Shown piece by piece: positions 1 through 5,867 of a stretch of DNA of 14,530 nt (positions within the stretch are counted from its first letter, which is position 1; each line of letters starts with the position of its first letter). The notes under the pieces are model-generated. The model searched no databases. It worked only from the letters and a program-made list of their open reading frames with translations, and was not told the origin of the DNA. The position numbers were made by a program, and so were the translations under genes. Source of the stretch: an uncultured Collinsella sp. (GTDB lineage Bacteria; Actinomycetota; Coriobacteriia; Coriobacteriales; Coriobacteriaceae); assembly GCA_900757385.1 (NCBI GenBank), contig CAAENO010000209.1, positions 1-14,530 on the forward strand. The letters run 5' to 3'.

Positions 1-97
1 AATATATTAAGTTTGTCGCGAGTTCCGCACGCAAAGGAAAGCACTTAATGTGCTTTCCGTCTTGCGCAGGACTGTAGAGCAGCAAACTTAATATATT
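1..97. repeat. 97-base inverted-repeat hairpin with AT-rich 15-base arms
   Basis: The arm AATATATTAAGTTTG (1-15) is repeated exactly, inverted, at 83-97. Inside lies a second hairpin, GGAAAGCAC (36-44) with GTGCTTTCC (50-58) around a five-base loop. It is extended by CGCAA (30-34) pairing with TTGCG (62-66). The AT-rich arms stand out from the GC-rich surroundings. It could be a bidirectional terminator for an upstream gene, a small non-autonomous repeat, or a recombination site with inverted core-like arms. The element starts at base 1, so its left edge may lie outside the window. No reading frame here looks real. Confidence 0.7.
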
Positions 98-175
98 TCG
101 CCGCTCCTCTGCCAAGCCCAGGCGACTCCACGCACTTTACCTGCGTAAACAATGTGAGTGAAATATGAATCTCGA

Positions 176-201
176 TGGATACGCCCGCAGCCGTGTATAC
201 T
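176..201 (+). promoter_or_regulatory. Promoter-like block upstream of the L3 gene, shared with the L2 leader
   Basis: TATACT at 196-201 is a good -10 hexamer. The 25 bases at 176-200 match 2041-2065, upstream of rplB, at 22 positions, which supports a shared function in starting or controlling ribosomal protein transcription. TGGATA (176-181) is only 14 bases from the -10, which is short for a -35 element, so the exact promoter layout is uncertain. Transcription from here would give a leader of about 180 bases before rplC. Confidence 0.45.
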
Positions 202-384
202 AAACAACTGTGTGAAACCAGGGGAGTATTCTGGCTGGACAAAATGCCTGCTTAATAGGGTTGTCAGGTAGTCCGGGCGAAATACAAGGCTGGGGAGCAC
301 GTCGTGTAAGTAGTGGTCCTCTAGGGGCGTACGCTCGGTGGTGTACGCATTGTCCCAAGACCACGCGAGAGTTGGGATCATATC
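202..384 (+). promoter_or_regulatory. Structured leader RNA upstream of the L3 gene
   Basis: Two composite hairpins can be drawn. The first pairs CTGGAC (235-240) with GTCCGG (271-276) and TGCCTG (245-250) with CAGGTA (265-270), with wobbles. The second pairs GTGGTC (313-318) with GACCAC (359-364), GGG (324-326) with CCC (354-356) and GCGTAC (327-332) with GTACGC (343-348). TCCCAA (353-358) can instead pair with TTGGGA (372-377), the only Shine-Dalgarno-like sequence before the L3 start. This fits an autogenous ribosomal protein control leader. The ligand protein is unknown; L4 or L3 are natural candidates by analogy with other S10 operons. Confidence 0.55.
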
Positions 385-1005
385 TTGATCAGCATGATTC
401 TCGGCCGCAAGATTGGCATGACCCAGGTTTGGGACGAGGACGACAACGTCGTTCCCGTCACGGTCATCCAGGCTGGCCCCTGCGCTGTCTCGCAGGTTAA
501 AACTCAGGCAACCGACGGCTATGACGCCGTCCAGATCGGTTTCGGCGACATCAAGGCCAAGAACGTGAACAAGCCCATGGCTGGTCACTTCGCCAAGGCT
601 GGCGTCGAGCCTGTCCGCTTCCTTCGTGAGGTCCGCGTCGAGAACGGCGAGGAGCACAAGGTCGGCGAGGTCGTCACCGTCGCTGATTTCGCTGATGTCG
701 AGAAGGTCGACGTCATCGGTACCTCCAAGGGTAAGGGCTTCCAGGGTCGCATCAAGCGCTGGGGTCAGCGCCGCGGTCCTATGACGCATGGTTCTCACTT
801 CCAGCGTCACCCCGGTTCTATCGGTCAGTGCGCCTATCCTGCGCGCGTCCTCAAGGGCGTCAAGATGGCCGGTCACATGGGTAACGAGCGCGTTACCGTC
901 AAGAACCTTTCCGTTGTCCGCATCGATGCCGAGCAGAACCTCATCTTGGTCAAGGGCGCTGTCCCGGGTGCCAAGAATGGTCTCGTCGCCATCCGTATGG
1001 CCTAA
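385..1005 (+). CDS. rplC: 50S ribosomal protein L3
   Basis: L3 is a primary 23S rRNA binding protein needed early in 50S assembly, with a long loop reaching toward the peptidyl transferase centre. Seen here are the N-terminal ILGRKIGMTQVW segment, the conserved GTSKGKGFQG stretch, THGSHFQRHPGSIGQ and the MAGHMGNERVTV region. The length, 206 residues (203 from the later start), matches the family. The start is unclear: TTG at 385 gives MISMILGRK, while ATG at 394 gives MILGRK, closer to the E. coli form. Neither has a strong ribosome binding site; TTGGGA at 372-377 is the best candidate. rpsJ, the usual upstream neighbour, is not present. A structured leader lies directly upstream. Confidence 0.97.
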   Translation: MISMILGRKIGMTQVWDEDDNVVPVTVIQAGPCAVSQVKTQATDGYDAVQIGFGDIKAKNVNKPMAGHFAKAGVEPVRFLREVRVENGEEHKVGEVVTVADFADVEKVDVIGTSKGKGFQGRIKRWGQRRGPMTHGSHFQRHPGSIGQCAYPARVLKGVKMAGHMGNERVTVKNLSVVRIDAEQNLILVKGAVPGAKNGLVAIRMA

Positions 1006-1051
1006 GGGCCCAGCCCATTTAGCCCAGCGTCATACCAAGGAGAACACTTAA

Positions 1052-1678
1052 ATGGCAAAGTTTGAAGTAAAGAACAGCGAGGGCAAGAAGGTCGCCGAGG
1101 CCGAGCTCGCCGCTGAGGTGTACGGCATCGAGCCGAACATCCACGTTATGCACCACATCGTCAAGTGCCAGATGGCCTCTTGGCGTCAGGGCACCCAGTC
1201 TGCTAAGGGTCGCTCTGAGGTTTCCGGTGGCGGCAAGAAGCCTTGGCGTCAGAAGGGCACCGGCCGTGCCCGCCAGGGTTCCATCCGTGCTGCCCAGTGG
1301 CGTCACGGTGGCGTCGTCTTCGCCCCCAAGCCCCGTTCCTACGCTAAGCGTATGAACAACAAGGAGGTCAAGCTGGCTATGCGCTCCGCGCTGTCCGCCA
1401 AGCTGGCCGATGGCGAGCTCGTGCTCGTTGACGACTACGGCTTCGAGAAGCCTTCCACCAAGGCTGCCGTCGCCATGCTCAAGGCTCTCGGCCTTGAGGG
1501 CAAGCGTCTGACCATCATCGTTCGCGATGAGGACGTCAACGCCTACCTGTCGTTCCGCAACATTCCCAAGACGTTCATCATCACTGCCGACGAGGCCAAC
1601 ACCTACGATCTCGTCAACAACAACGCCGTGCTGATGCCCGCCGACATCGCCGCTCACTTCGGGGAGGTGCTTGCATAA
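1052..1678 (+). CDS. rplD: 50S ribosomal protein L4
   Basis: L4 binds 23S rRNA and lines the peptide exit tunnel. In E. coli it also represses its own S10 operon. The 208-residue product carries the conserved loop region WRQKGTGRARQGS followed by WRHGGVVFAPKPRSY, and a C-terminal globular part with NAYLSFRNIPK. AAGGAG at 1037-1042 gives good spacing to the ATG. The stop codon directly abuts the L23 start, implying coupled translation. As L4 is the classic autoregulator of this cluster, it is the first candidate ligand for the upstream leader; that is inference. Confidence 0.97.
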   Translation: MAKFEVKNSEGKKVAEAELAAEVYGIEPNIHVMHHIVKCQMASWRQGTQSAKGRSEVSGGGKKPWRQKGTGRARQGSIRAAQWRHGGVVFAPKPRSYAKRMNNKEVKLAMRSALSAKLADGELVLVDDYGFEKPSTKAAVAMLKALGLEGKRLTIIVRDEDVNAYLSFRNIPKTFIITADEANTYDLVNNNAVLMPADIAAHFGEVLA

Positions 1679-1966
1679 ATGACCGCCCACGAGATCATCA
1701 TCCGTCCGATCGTGTCCGAGCGTTCCTTCTCCGGCATGGAGCTGAACAAGTACACGTTCGAGGTCGCCAAGGATGCTAACAAGTATCAGATCAAGGACGC
1801 TGTCGAGGAGATCTTCGGCGTCAAGGTCGTTCGCGTGAACACCCTGACGGTCAAGCCCAAGACCAAGCGCGTGCGCTATGTCGCCGGCAAGACCCGTTCT
1901 TGGAAGAAGGCCATCGTCACGCTGGCCGAGGGCGACACCATCGAGGTCTTTGGCAACCAGGCCTAA
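1679..1966 (+). CDS. rplW: 50S ribosomal protein L23
   Basis: L23 sits at the exit of the peptide tunnel and is the docking site for trigger factor and the signal recognition particle. The 95-residue product has the family pattern: IIRPIVSERSF near the start, YTFEVAKDANKYQIKDAVEEIFGVKV in the middle, and a basic loop KPKTKRVRYVAGKTRSWKKA before the acidic GDTIEVF end. It begins immediately after the L4 stop with no spacer. Its own ribosome binding site would be GGGGAGG inside the L4 3' end (1661-1667). Confidence 0.97.
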   Translation: MTAHEIIIRPIVSERSFSGMELNKYTFEVAKDANKYQIKDAVEEIFGVKVVRVNTLTVKPKTKRVRYVAGKTRSWKKAIVTLAEGDTIEVFGNQA

Positions 1967-1984
1967 GACTCGCTGCTGTTGAGT

Positions 1985-2028
1985 GAGCTCATGCCTCCCA
2001 AATAGGGGAGGCGGGAGCTCAAGGTTTT
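1985..2028 (+). terminator. Strong hairpin between the L23 and L2 genes, possible attenuator
   Basis: GAGCTC (1985-1990) pairs with GAGCTC (2015-2020), and GCCTCCC (1993-1999) with GGGAGGC (2006-2012). Together they form a stem of up to 13 pairs with a small internal bulge. A TTTT run follows only four bases after the stem (2025-2028), so it is not a perfect intrinsic terminator. It could partly end transcription from the L3 promoter, act as a processing site, or protect an mRNA 3' end. Confidence 0.5.
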
Positions 2029-2145
2029 GGGCGTATAAAATGGACACGCCCGGAACCGTGTATACGTCCGGTGTCATCGCACCCGAGGCAGAACCTCGAA
2101 TCCCTGTCTGCGATGGCTAACGGATTCCTATTGAAAGGGATTGTA
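2029..2145 (+). promoter_or_regulatory. Second promoter-like block and structured leader upstream of the L2 gene
   Basis: 2041-2065 shares 22 of 25 bases with 176-200. TATAAA (2034-2039) and TATACG (2061-2066) are possible -10 elements. GGGCGT (2029-2034) can pair with ACGCCC (2046-2051). Downstream, CATCGCA (2075-2081) pairs with TGCGATG (2109-2115), enclosing a CGAGG/CCTCG hairpin (2084-2088 with 2094-2098). AATCCCT (2099-2105) can pair exactly with AGGGATT (2136-2142), which contains the L2 Shine-Dalgarno. A local hairpin, ATTCCT (2124-2129) with AGGGAT (2136-2141), covers the same site. This layout suggests translational control of L2. Confidence 0.55.
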
Positions 2146-2976
2146 ATGGCTGTAAAGCACCTTAAGCCGACCTCCGCTGGTAGGCGTTGGCAGACGATCT
2201 CCGACTTCTCCGAGATCACCTGCACCAAGCCCGAGAAGTCTCTTCTCGAGCCCCTGCCCAAGAAGGCCGGTCGTAACAACAACGGCCGCATCACCACCCG
2301 CCACCAGGGCGGCGGCGTGAAGCGTCGTTACCGCGTGATCGACTTCAAGCGCAACAAGGACGGCGTGCCCGCCAAGGTTGCCACGATCGAGTACGATCCG
2401 AACCGTTCCGCTCGCATCGCTCTGCTGCACTACGCTGACGGTGAGAAGCGCTACATCCTGGCCCCCAAGGGCCTCGAGGTCGGTCAGACCATCATGTCCG
2501 GTTCTGACGCCGACATCAAGCCGGGCAACGCTCTGCCCCTCGCCGACATCCCCGTCGGTACGCTCATCCACGCCGTTGAGTTCCAGCCGGGCAAGGGCGC
2601 CGCTATCGCCCGTTCCGCCGGTAACTCCTGCCAGCTGATGGGTAAGGAGGGCAAGTACGCCATCGTCCGTATGCCTTCCTCCGAGATGCGTCGCATCCTC
2701 GTTACCTGCCGCGCCACCGTCGGTGAGGTCGGCAACGCCGATCACGCCAACATCGTCATCGGCAAGGCCGGCCGTAAGCGTCACATGAACGTGCGCCCGA
2801 CCGTCCGCGGTACCGTCATGAACCCTGTCGACCACCCGCACGGCGGTGGCGAGGGCAAGAACCACACCTCTGGTCGTCCCTCTGTTACCCCCTGGGGTAA
2901 GCCGACGAAGGGCCTTCGTACGCGCAAGAAGAAGAAGGTCTCGAACCAGCACATCATTCGTCGCCGTAAGAAGTAA
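2146..2976 (+). CDS. rplB: 50S ribosomal protein L2
   Basis: L2 is a core 23S rRNA binding protein needed for subunit association and peptidyl transferase assembly. The chosen ATG gives 276 residues starting MAVKHLKPTSAGRRW, the standard start; upstream in-frame codons would add a non-homologous stretch from the leader. The RNA-binding OB and SH3-like domains are present, with HQGGGVKRRYRVIDFKR near the start and the hallmark NPVDHPHGGGEG around His230, equivalent to the functionally important histidine of E. coli L2. The C-terminus ends in the usual basic tail. AAAGGGA at 2134-2140 is the ribosome binding site and is embedded in alternative pairings. Confidence 0.97.
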   Translation: MAVKHLKPTSAGRRWQTISDFSEITCTKPEKSLLEPLPKKAGRNNNGRITTRHQGGGVKRRYRVIDFKRNKDGVPAKVATIEYDPNRSARIALLHYADGEKRYILAPKGLEVGQTIMSGSDADIKPGNALPLADIPVGTLIHAVEFQPGKGAAIARSAGNSCQLMGKEGKYAIVRMPSSEMRRILVTCRATVGEVGNADHANIVIGKAGRKRHMNVRPTVRGTVMNPVDHPHGGGEGKNHTSGRPSVTPWGKPTKGLRTRKKKKVSNQHIIRRRKK

Positions 2977-3008
2977 TTTCGGATACCGAGTTTTAGGAGA
3001 AAGCACTT

Positions 3009-3269
3009 ATGAGCAGAAGTCTCAAAAAGGGCCCGTTCGTGGAGACTCGCCTTCTCTCGCGTATCACCGCGATGAACGAGGCTGGCAAGAAGGACGTCGT
3101 GAAGACCTGGTCCCGCGCGTCCACCATCTTCCCCGAGATGGTTGGTCACACCATCGCCGTCCACGACGGCCGCAAGCATGTGCCCGTGTATGTTACCGAG
3201 TCCATGGTTGGTCACAAGCTCGGCGAGTTCGCGCCGACTCGTACGTTCCGTGGCCACAAGGCCAAATAG
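3009..3269 (+). CDS. rpsS: 30S ribosomal protein S19
   Basis: S19 binds the head of the 30S subunit with S13 and contacts the A-site tRNA region. The 86-residue product has the family start MSRSLKKGPFVE, then VKTWSRASTIFPEMVGHTIAVHDGRKHVPVYV and EFAPTRTFRGH near the end. Length is close to the typical 87-93. A TTAGGAGAAA ribosome binding site sits just ahead of the ATG. It lies 32 bases after L2 in the standard gene order. Confidence 0.97.
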   Translation: MSRSLKKGPFVETRLLSRITAMNEAGKKDVVKTWSRASTIFPEMVGHTIAVHDGRKHVPVYVTESMVGHKLGEFAPTRTFRGHKAK

Positions 3270-3283
3270 GGGGTTAACCGTAA

Positions 3284-3655
3284 ATGGCAACTAAGTCTAT
3301 TGAAACTGAGGCCACCGAGGTTCGCGCCGTCGCTAAGTACGTGCGTGTTTCCCCCAGCAAGGCCCGCCTGGTGGTCGATCTGATCCGCCGCAAGCCTGTC
3401 GCTCAGGCCTTCGACATCCTCCACTTCTGCGACCGCGCCGTCGCCGTGGATGTCGAGAAGGTTCTCCGTTCCGCCGTTGCGAACGCCGAGAACAACAACG
3501 GTCTGCGTGCCGACAACCTGGTTGTCGCCGCTGCCTATGTTGACGAGGGTCCGACGCTTAAGCGCATCCGTCCCCGCGCCAAGGGTTCCGCTTCTCGCAT
3601 TCTGAAGCGTACTTCCCACATCACCGTCGTCGTTGCTCCTCGAAAGGAGGCGTAA
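3284..3655 (+). CDS. rplV: 50S ribosomal protein L22
   Basis: L22 contacts all 23S domains and its beta-hairpin lines the exit tunnel at the constriction, where macrolide resistance changes occur. The 123-residue product has YVRVSPSKARLVVDLIRRKPVAQA, the ANAENNNGL segment and the hairpin region GPTLKRIRPRAKGSASRILKRTSHITVVV. It has a slightly long N-terminal lead (about ten residues) before the conserved core. Spacing from S19 is 14 bases. The Shine-Dalgarno is weak: AGGGGG overlaps the S19 stop. Confidence 0.97.
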   Translation: MATKSIETEATEVRAVAKYVRVSPSKARLVVDLIRRKPVAQAFDILHFCDRAVAVDVEKVLRSAVANAENNNGLRADNLVVAAAYVDEGPTLKRIRPRAKGSASRILKRTSHITVVVAPRKEA

Positions 3656-3661
3656 AGCTGT

Positions 3662-4372
3662 ATGGGTCAGAAAGTCTACCCCACCGGCTTCCGTCTTGGC
3701 ATCACCGAGAACTGGCGCTCCCGCTGGTTCGCAGAGAAGGATTACGCTAAGACCCTCGGTAACGATCTCGAGATCCGCAAGTACCTCGAGAAGCGTCTTT
3801 CCCGCGCAGCTGTCTCCCGCGTCGAGATCGAGCGCGCTGGCGACAAGGTGAAGGTCATCATCCTCACCGCTCGCCCCGGCGTTGTCATCGGTAAGAAGGG
3901 TGCCGAGATCGATACCCTCCGCACCGAGCTCGAGAAGGTCGCTGGCGTCTCCAAGGGCCAGCTCTCCGTCGACGTTGTCGAGATCAAGCGCCCCGAGCTC
4001 GACGCCAACCTCGTTGCCCAGTCTATCGCCGAGCAGCTCGAGGGCCGCGTTGCCTTCCGTCGCGCTATGCGCAAGGCTGTCCAGTCTGCCCGCAAGGCCG
4101 GCGCTAAGGGCATCCGTATCCAGTGCTCCGGTCGTCTCGGCGGTGCCGAGATGGGCCGTCGTGAGTGGTACCGCGAGGGTCGCGTGCCTCTGCACACCCT
4201 CCGTGCCAAGATCGACTACGGCACGGCTGTCGCCAGCACCACCATGGGCGCTTGCGGCGTGAAGGTCTGGATCTACCTGGGCGAGAAGCTCCCGGGCCAG
4301 CCTGTTCCCAACCCTGCACTCGAGGGCTCTTCCCGTCCTCGTCGTCGTAACTCCGAGAGGAGGGGTCAGTAG
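3662..4372 (+). CDS. rpsC: 30S ribosomal protein S3
   Basis: S3 forms part of the mRNA entry tunnel and helicase of the 30S subunit. The 236-residue protein starts MGQKVYPTGFRLGI, contains the KH-domain loop GVVIGKKG at about residues 73-80, and has the C-terminal domain signature SGRLGGAEMGRREWYREGRVPLHTLRA in two parts around residue 160. The basic end, SRPRRRNSERR, is typical of an unstructured tail. AAAGGAGG at 3642-3649 lies inside the end of L22. Its TAG stop overlaps the GTG start of L16 by one base, indicating translational coupling. Confidence 0.97.
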   Translation: MGQKVYPTGFRLGITENWRSRWFAEKDYAKTLGNDLEIRKYLEKRLSRAAVSRVEIERAGDKVKVIILTARPGVVIGKKGAEIDTLRTELEKVAGVSKGQLSVDVVEIKRPELDANLVAQSIAEQLEGRVAFRRAMRKAVQSARKAGAKGIRIQCSGRLGGAEMGRREWYREGRVPLHTLRAKIDYGTAVASTTMGACGVKVWIYLGEKLPGQPVPNPALEGSSRPRRRNSERRGQ

Positions 4373-4875
4373 TGCTTGCCCCTAAGCGTATTCTTCACCG
4401 CAAGGTGCAGCGTGGCTCCATGAAGGGCCAGGCCAAGGGTAATACCGAGCTGCATTTCGGCGAGTTTGGTATCCAGGCTCTCGAGGCCCATTGGATCACC
4501 AACCGTCAGATCGAGGCCGCTCGTATTGCCATGACCCGCTACATGAAGCGTGGCGGTCGTGTCTACATCACGATCTTCCCCGATAAGCCCATCACCAAGA
4601 AGCCTGCCGAGACTCGCATGGGTTCTGGTAAGGGTAATCCCGAGGAGTGGGTGGCCGTCGTCAAGCCCGGCCGCATCATGTTCGAGGTCAAGGGCGTGCC
4701 CGAGGAGGTCGCTCGCGAGGCTCTGCGTCTTGCACAGCACAAGCTTCCCATCAAGACCAAGATTGTTGCTGCCAAGAACGCTGAGCAGCGCATCGAGAAG
4801 GAGATGGCTGAGGAGGCCGCTCTCGAGGCCAAGTGGGCTGCTGAGGACGCCGCCGCCGCCAAGGAGGAGAACTAA
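4372..4875 (+). CDS. rplP: 50S ribosomal protein L16 with a C-terminal extension
   Basis: L16 organises the A-site region of the 50S subunit. The start is GTG, overlapping the S3 stop by one base, with GAGAGGAGGGG upstream. The family core runs from PKRILHRKVQRGSMKGQAKGN through GGRVYITIFPDKPITKKP, ETRMGSGKGNPEEWVAVVKPGR and QHKLPIKTKIV, ending near residue 132. About 35 further residues follow, rich in Ala, Glu and Lys (EKEMAEEAALEAKWAAEDAA). They bring the length to 167 against the usual 136-145 and are predicted helical. The stop overlaps the L29 start by one base (TAATG). Confidence 0.97.
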   Translation: MLAPKRILHRKVQRGSMKGQAKGNTELHFGEFGIQALEAHWITNRQIEAARIAMTRYMKRGGRVYITIFPDKPITKKPAETRMGSGKGNPEEWVAVVKPGRIMFEVKGVPEEVAREALRLAQHKLPIKTKIVAAKNAEQRIEKEMAEEAALEAKWAAEDAAAAKEEN

Positions 4876-5090
4876 TGAAGCCCGCAGAGATTCGTGAGCT
4901 CTCGGACGCTCAGCTCGTTGAGAAGCTGAAGGAAATGCGCGCCGAGCTCTTTAACCTTCGTTTCCAGATGGCCACCAGCCAGCTGGACAACACCGCTCGC
5001 GTCAACACCGTGAAGAAGGACATCGCTCGCGTCCTCACGGAGCAGCGCGCCCGCGAGATCGCAGCGGAGAAGTCCGCTGTCGCCGAGTAG
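4875..5090 (+). CDS. rpmC: 50S ribosomal protein L29
   Basis: L29 is a small two-helix protein next to L23 near the exit tunnel. The 71-residue product begins MKPAEIRELSDAQLVEKL and has the conserved LRAELFNLRFQMATSQLDN-type core (here with RAELFNLRFQ) followed by RVNTVKKDIARVLTEQR. The ATG overlaps the L16 stop. The AAGGAGGAG at the 3' end of L16 (4860-4868) serves as ribosome binding site. Confidence 0.96.
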   Translation: MKPAEIRELSDAQLVEKLKEMRAELFNLRFQMATSQLDNTARVNTVKKDIARVLTEQRAREIAAEKSAVAE

Positions 5091-5106
5091 GACCTAAGGA
5101 GAGAAC

Positions 5107-5367
5107 ATGACTGATTCGCGTAACTCGCGTAAGGTCCGTACGGGTGTCGTTACCTCCGTCTCCGGTGCCAAGACCATTGTTGTCACCATCACCGAGCGCA
5201 AGCGTCACCCCAAGTACGGCAAGATGATGACCAGCTCCAAGAAGCTGCACGCTCACGACGAGGAGTGCACGGCTGGCGTGGGCGATACCGTCCGCGTTAT
5301 GGAGACCCGTCCTATGTCCAAGATGAAGCGTTGGCGCCTCATCGAGGTCGTCGAGCGCGCTAAATAA
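5107..5367 (+). CDS. rpsQ: 30S ribosomal protein S17
   Basis: S17 is a 16S rRNA binding OB-fold protein required early in 30S assembly. The 86-residue product has GVVTSVSGAKTIVVTI, the KRHPKYGKMMTSSKKLHAHDE region, GDTVRVMETRPMSKMKRWRL and a VVE ending, which together are the full family signature. TAAGGAGAGA precedes the ATG. It is the last gene before a 118-base gap, so the S10-type transcript may end or be boosted here. Confidence 0.97.
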   Translation: MTDSRNSRKVRTGVVTSVSGAKTIVVTITERKRHPKYGKMMTSSKKLHAHDEECTAGVGDTVRVMETRPMSKMKRWRLIEVVERAK

Positions 5368-5485
5368 GCAGTCGCTCTTACGACTTGTACGTTTCCGAAG
5401 ATGTGCGTATGCCTGGCTTGCATACCACGGGCCGTATAAAGGCTGCGCACCTCTCTTCGGTTCTTAGTTCGGAGGAACATCTACC
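5368..5485 (+). promoter_or_regulatory. Structured leader upstream of the L14 gene, possible three-way junction
   Basis: CCGAAGA (5395-5401) pairs with TCTTCGG (5454-5460), and TGCG (5404-5407) can stack on CGCA (5446-5449) to close a junction. Inside are a perfect GTATGC/GCATAC hairpin (5407-5412 with 5420-5425) and a GCC/GGC hairpin (5431-5433 with 5441-5443); the junction base 5407 can join only one of its two helices. TCCGAA (5394-5399) can instead pair with TTCGGA (5468-5473), which overlaps the GGAGG ribosome binding site (5471-5475) of L14. This looks like a switchable ribosomal protein leader at the start of the spc-type half. I see no confident promoter hexamers; TATAAA at 5435-5440 lies inside the fold. 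Confidence 0.55.
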
Positions 5486-5854
5486 ATGATTCAGATGCAA
5501 ACCATGCTGAACGTCGCCGACAACTCCGGCGCTCGCAAGATTCGCTGCATCAAGGTGCTTGGCGGTTCCAAGCGTCGTTATGCAGGCATCGGCGATGTGT
5601 TCATCGGTGCTGTCCAGGAGGCTACCCCTGGCGCCAACGTCAAGAAGAAGGACGTTGTCCGTTGCGTCGTCGTTCGCACCGTTAAGGAGATCCGCCGCAA
5701 GGATGGCTCCTACATTCGCTTTGATGAGAACGCCTGCGTTGTCATCAACAACGATGGTTCGCCCGTCGGCACCCGTATCTTCGGGCCCGTCGCTCGCGAG
5801 CTTCGTGACAAGAAGTACATGAAGATCGTCTCGCTCGCTCCCGAGACCCTGTAG
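5486..5854 (+). CDS. rplN: 50S ribosomal protein L14
   Basis: L14 is a conserved 50S protein at the subunit interface and the binding partner of the silencing factor RsfS. The 122-residue length is exactly typical. It begins MIQMQTMLNVADNSGARKIRCIKVLGGSKRRYA and ends with GPVARELRDKKYMKIVSLAPETL in family style. The ribosome binding site GGAGG at 5471-5475 is ten bases from the ATG. The gene opens the spc-type half of the cluster. Confidence 0.97.
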   Translation: MIQMQTMLNVADNSGARKIRCIKVLGGSKRRYAGIGDVFIGAVQEATPGANVKKKDVVRCVVVRTVKEIRRKDGSYIRFDENACVVINNDGSPVGTRIFGPVARELRDKKYMKIVSLAPETL

Positions 5855-5867
5855 TTAGGGGAGATAT

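Noticed and set aside
88..876. Long minus-strand open frame opposite L3, and similar long minus-strand frames opposite L4, L2, S3, EIIC, IID and GH172
   Set aside because: They mirror strongly conserved plus-strand genes in high-GC DNA, have no recognisable domains and no ribosome binding sites; they are shadows.
2071..2145. Longer L2 with 25 extra N-terminal residues
   Set aside because: The extra part lies in the structured leader, has no family match, and the ATG at 2146 gives the standard L2 start with a Shine-Dalgarno.
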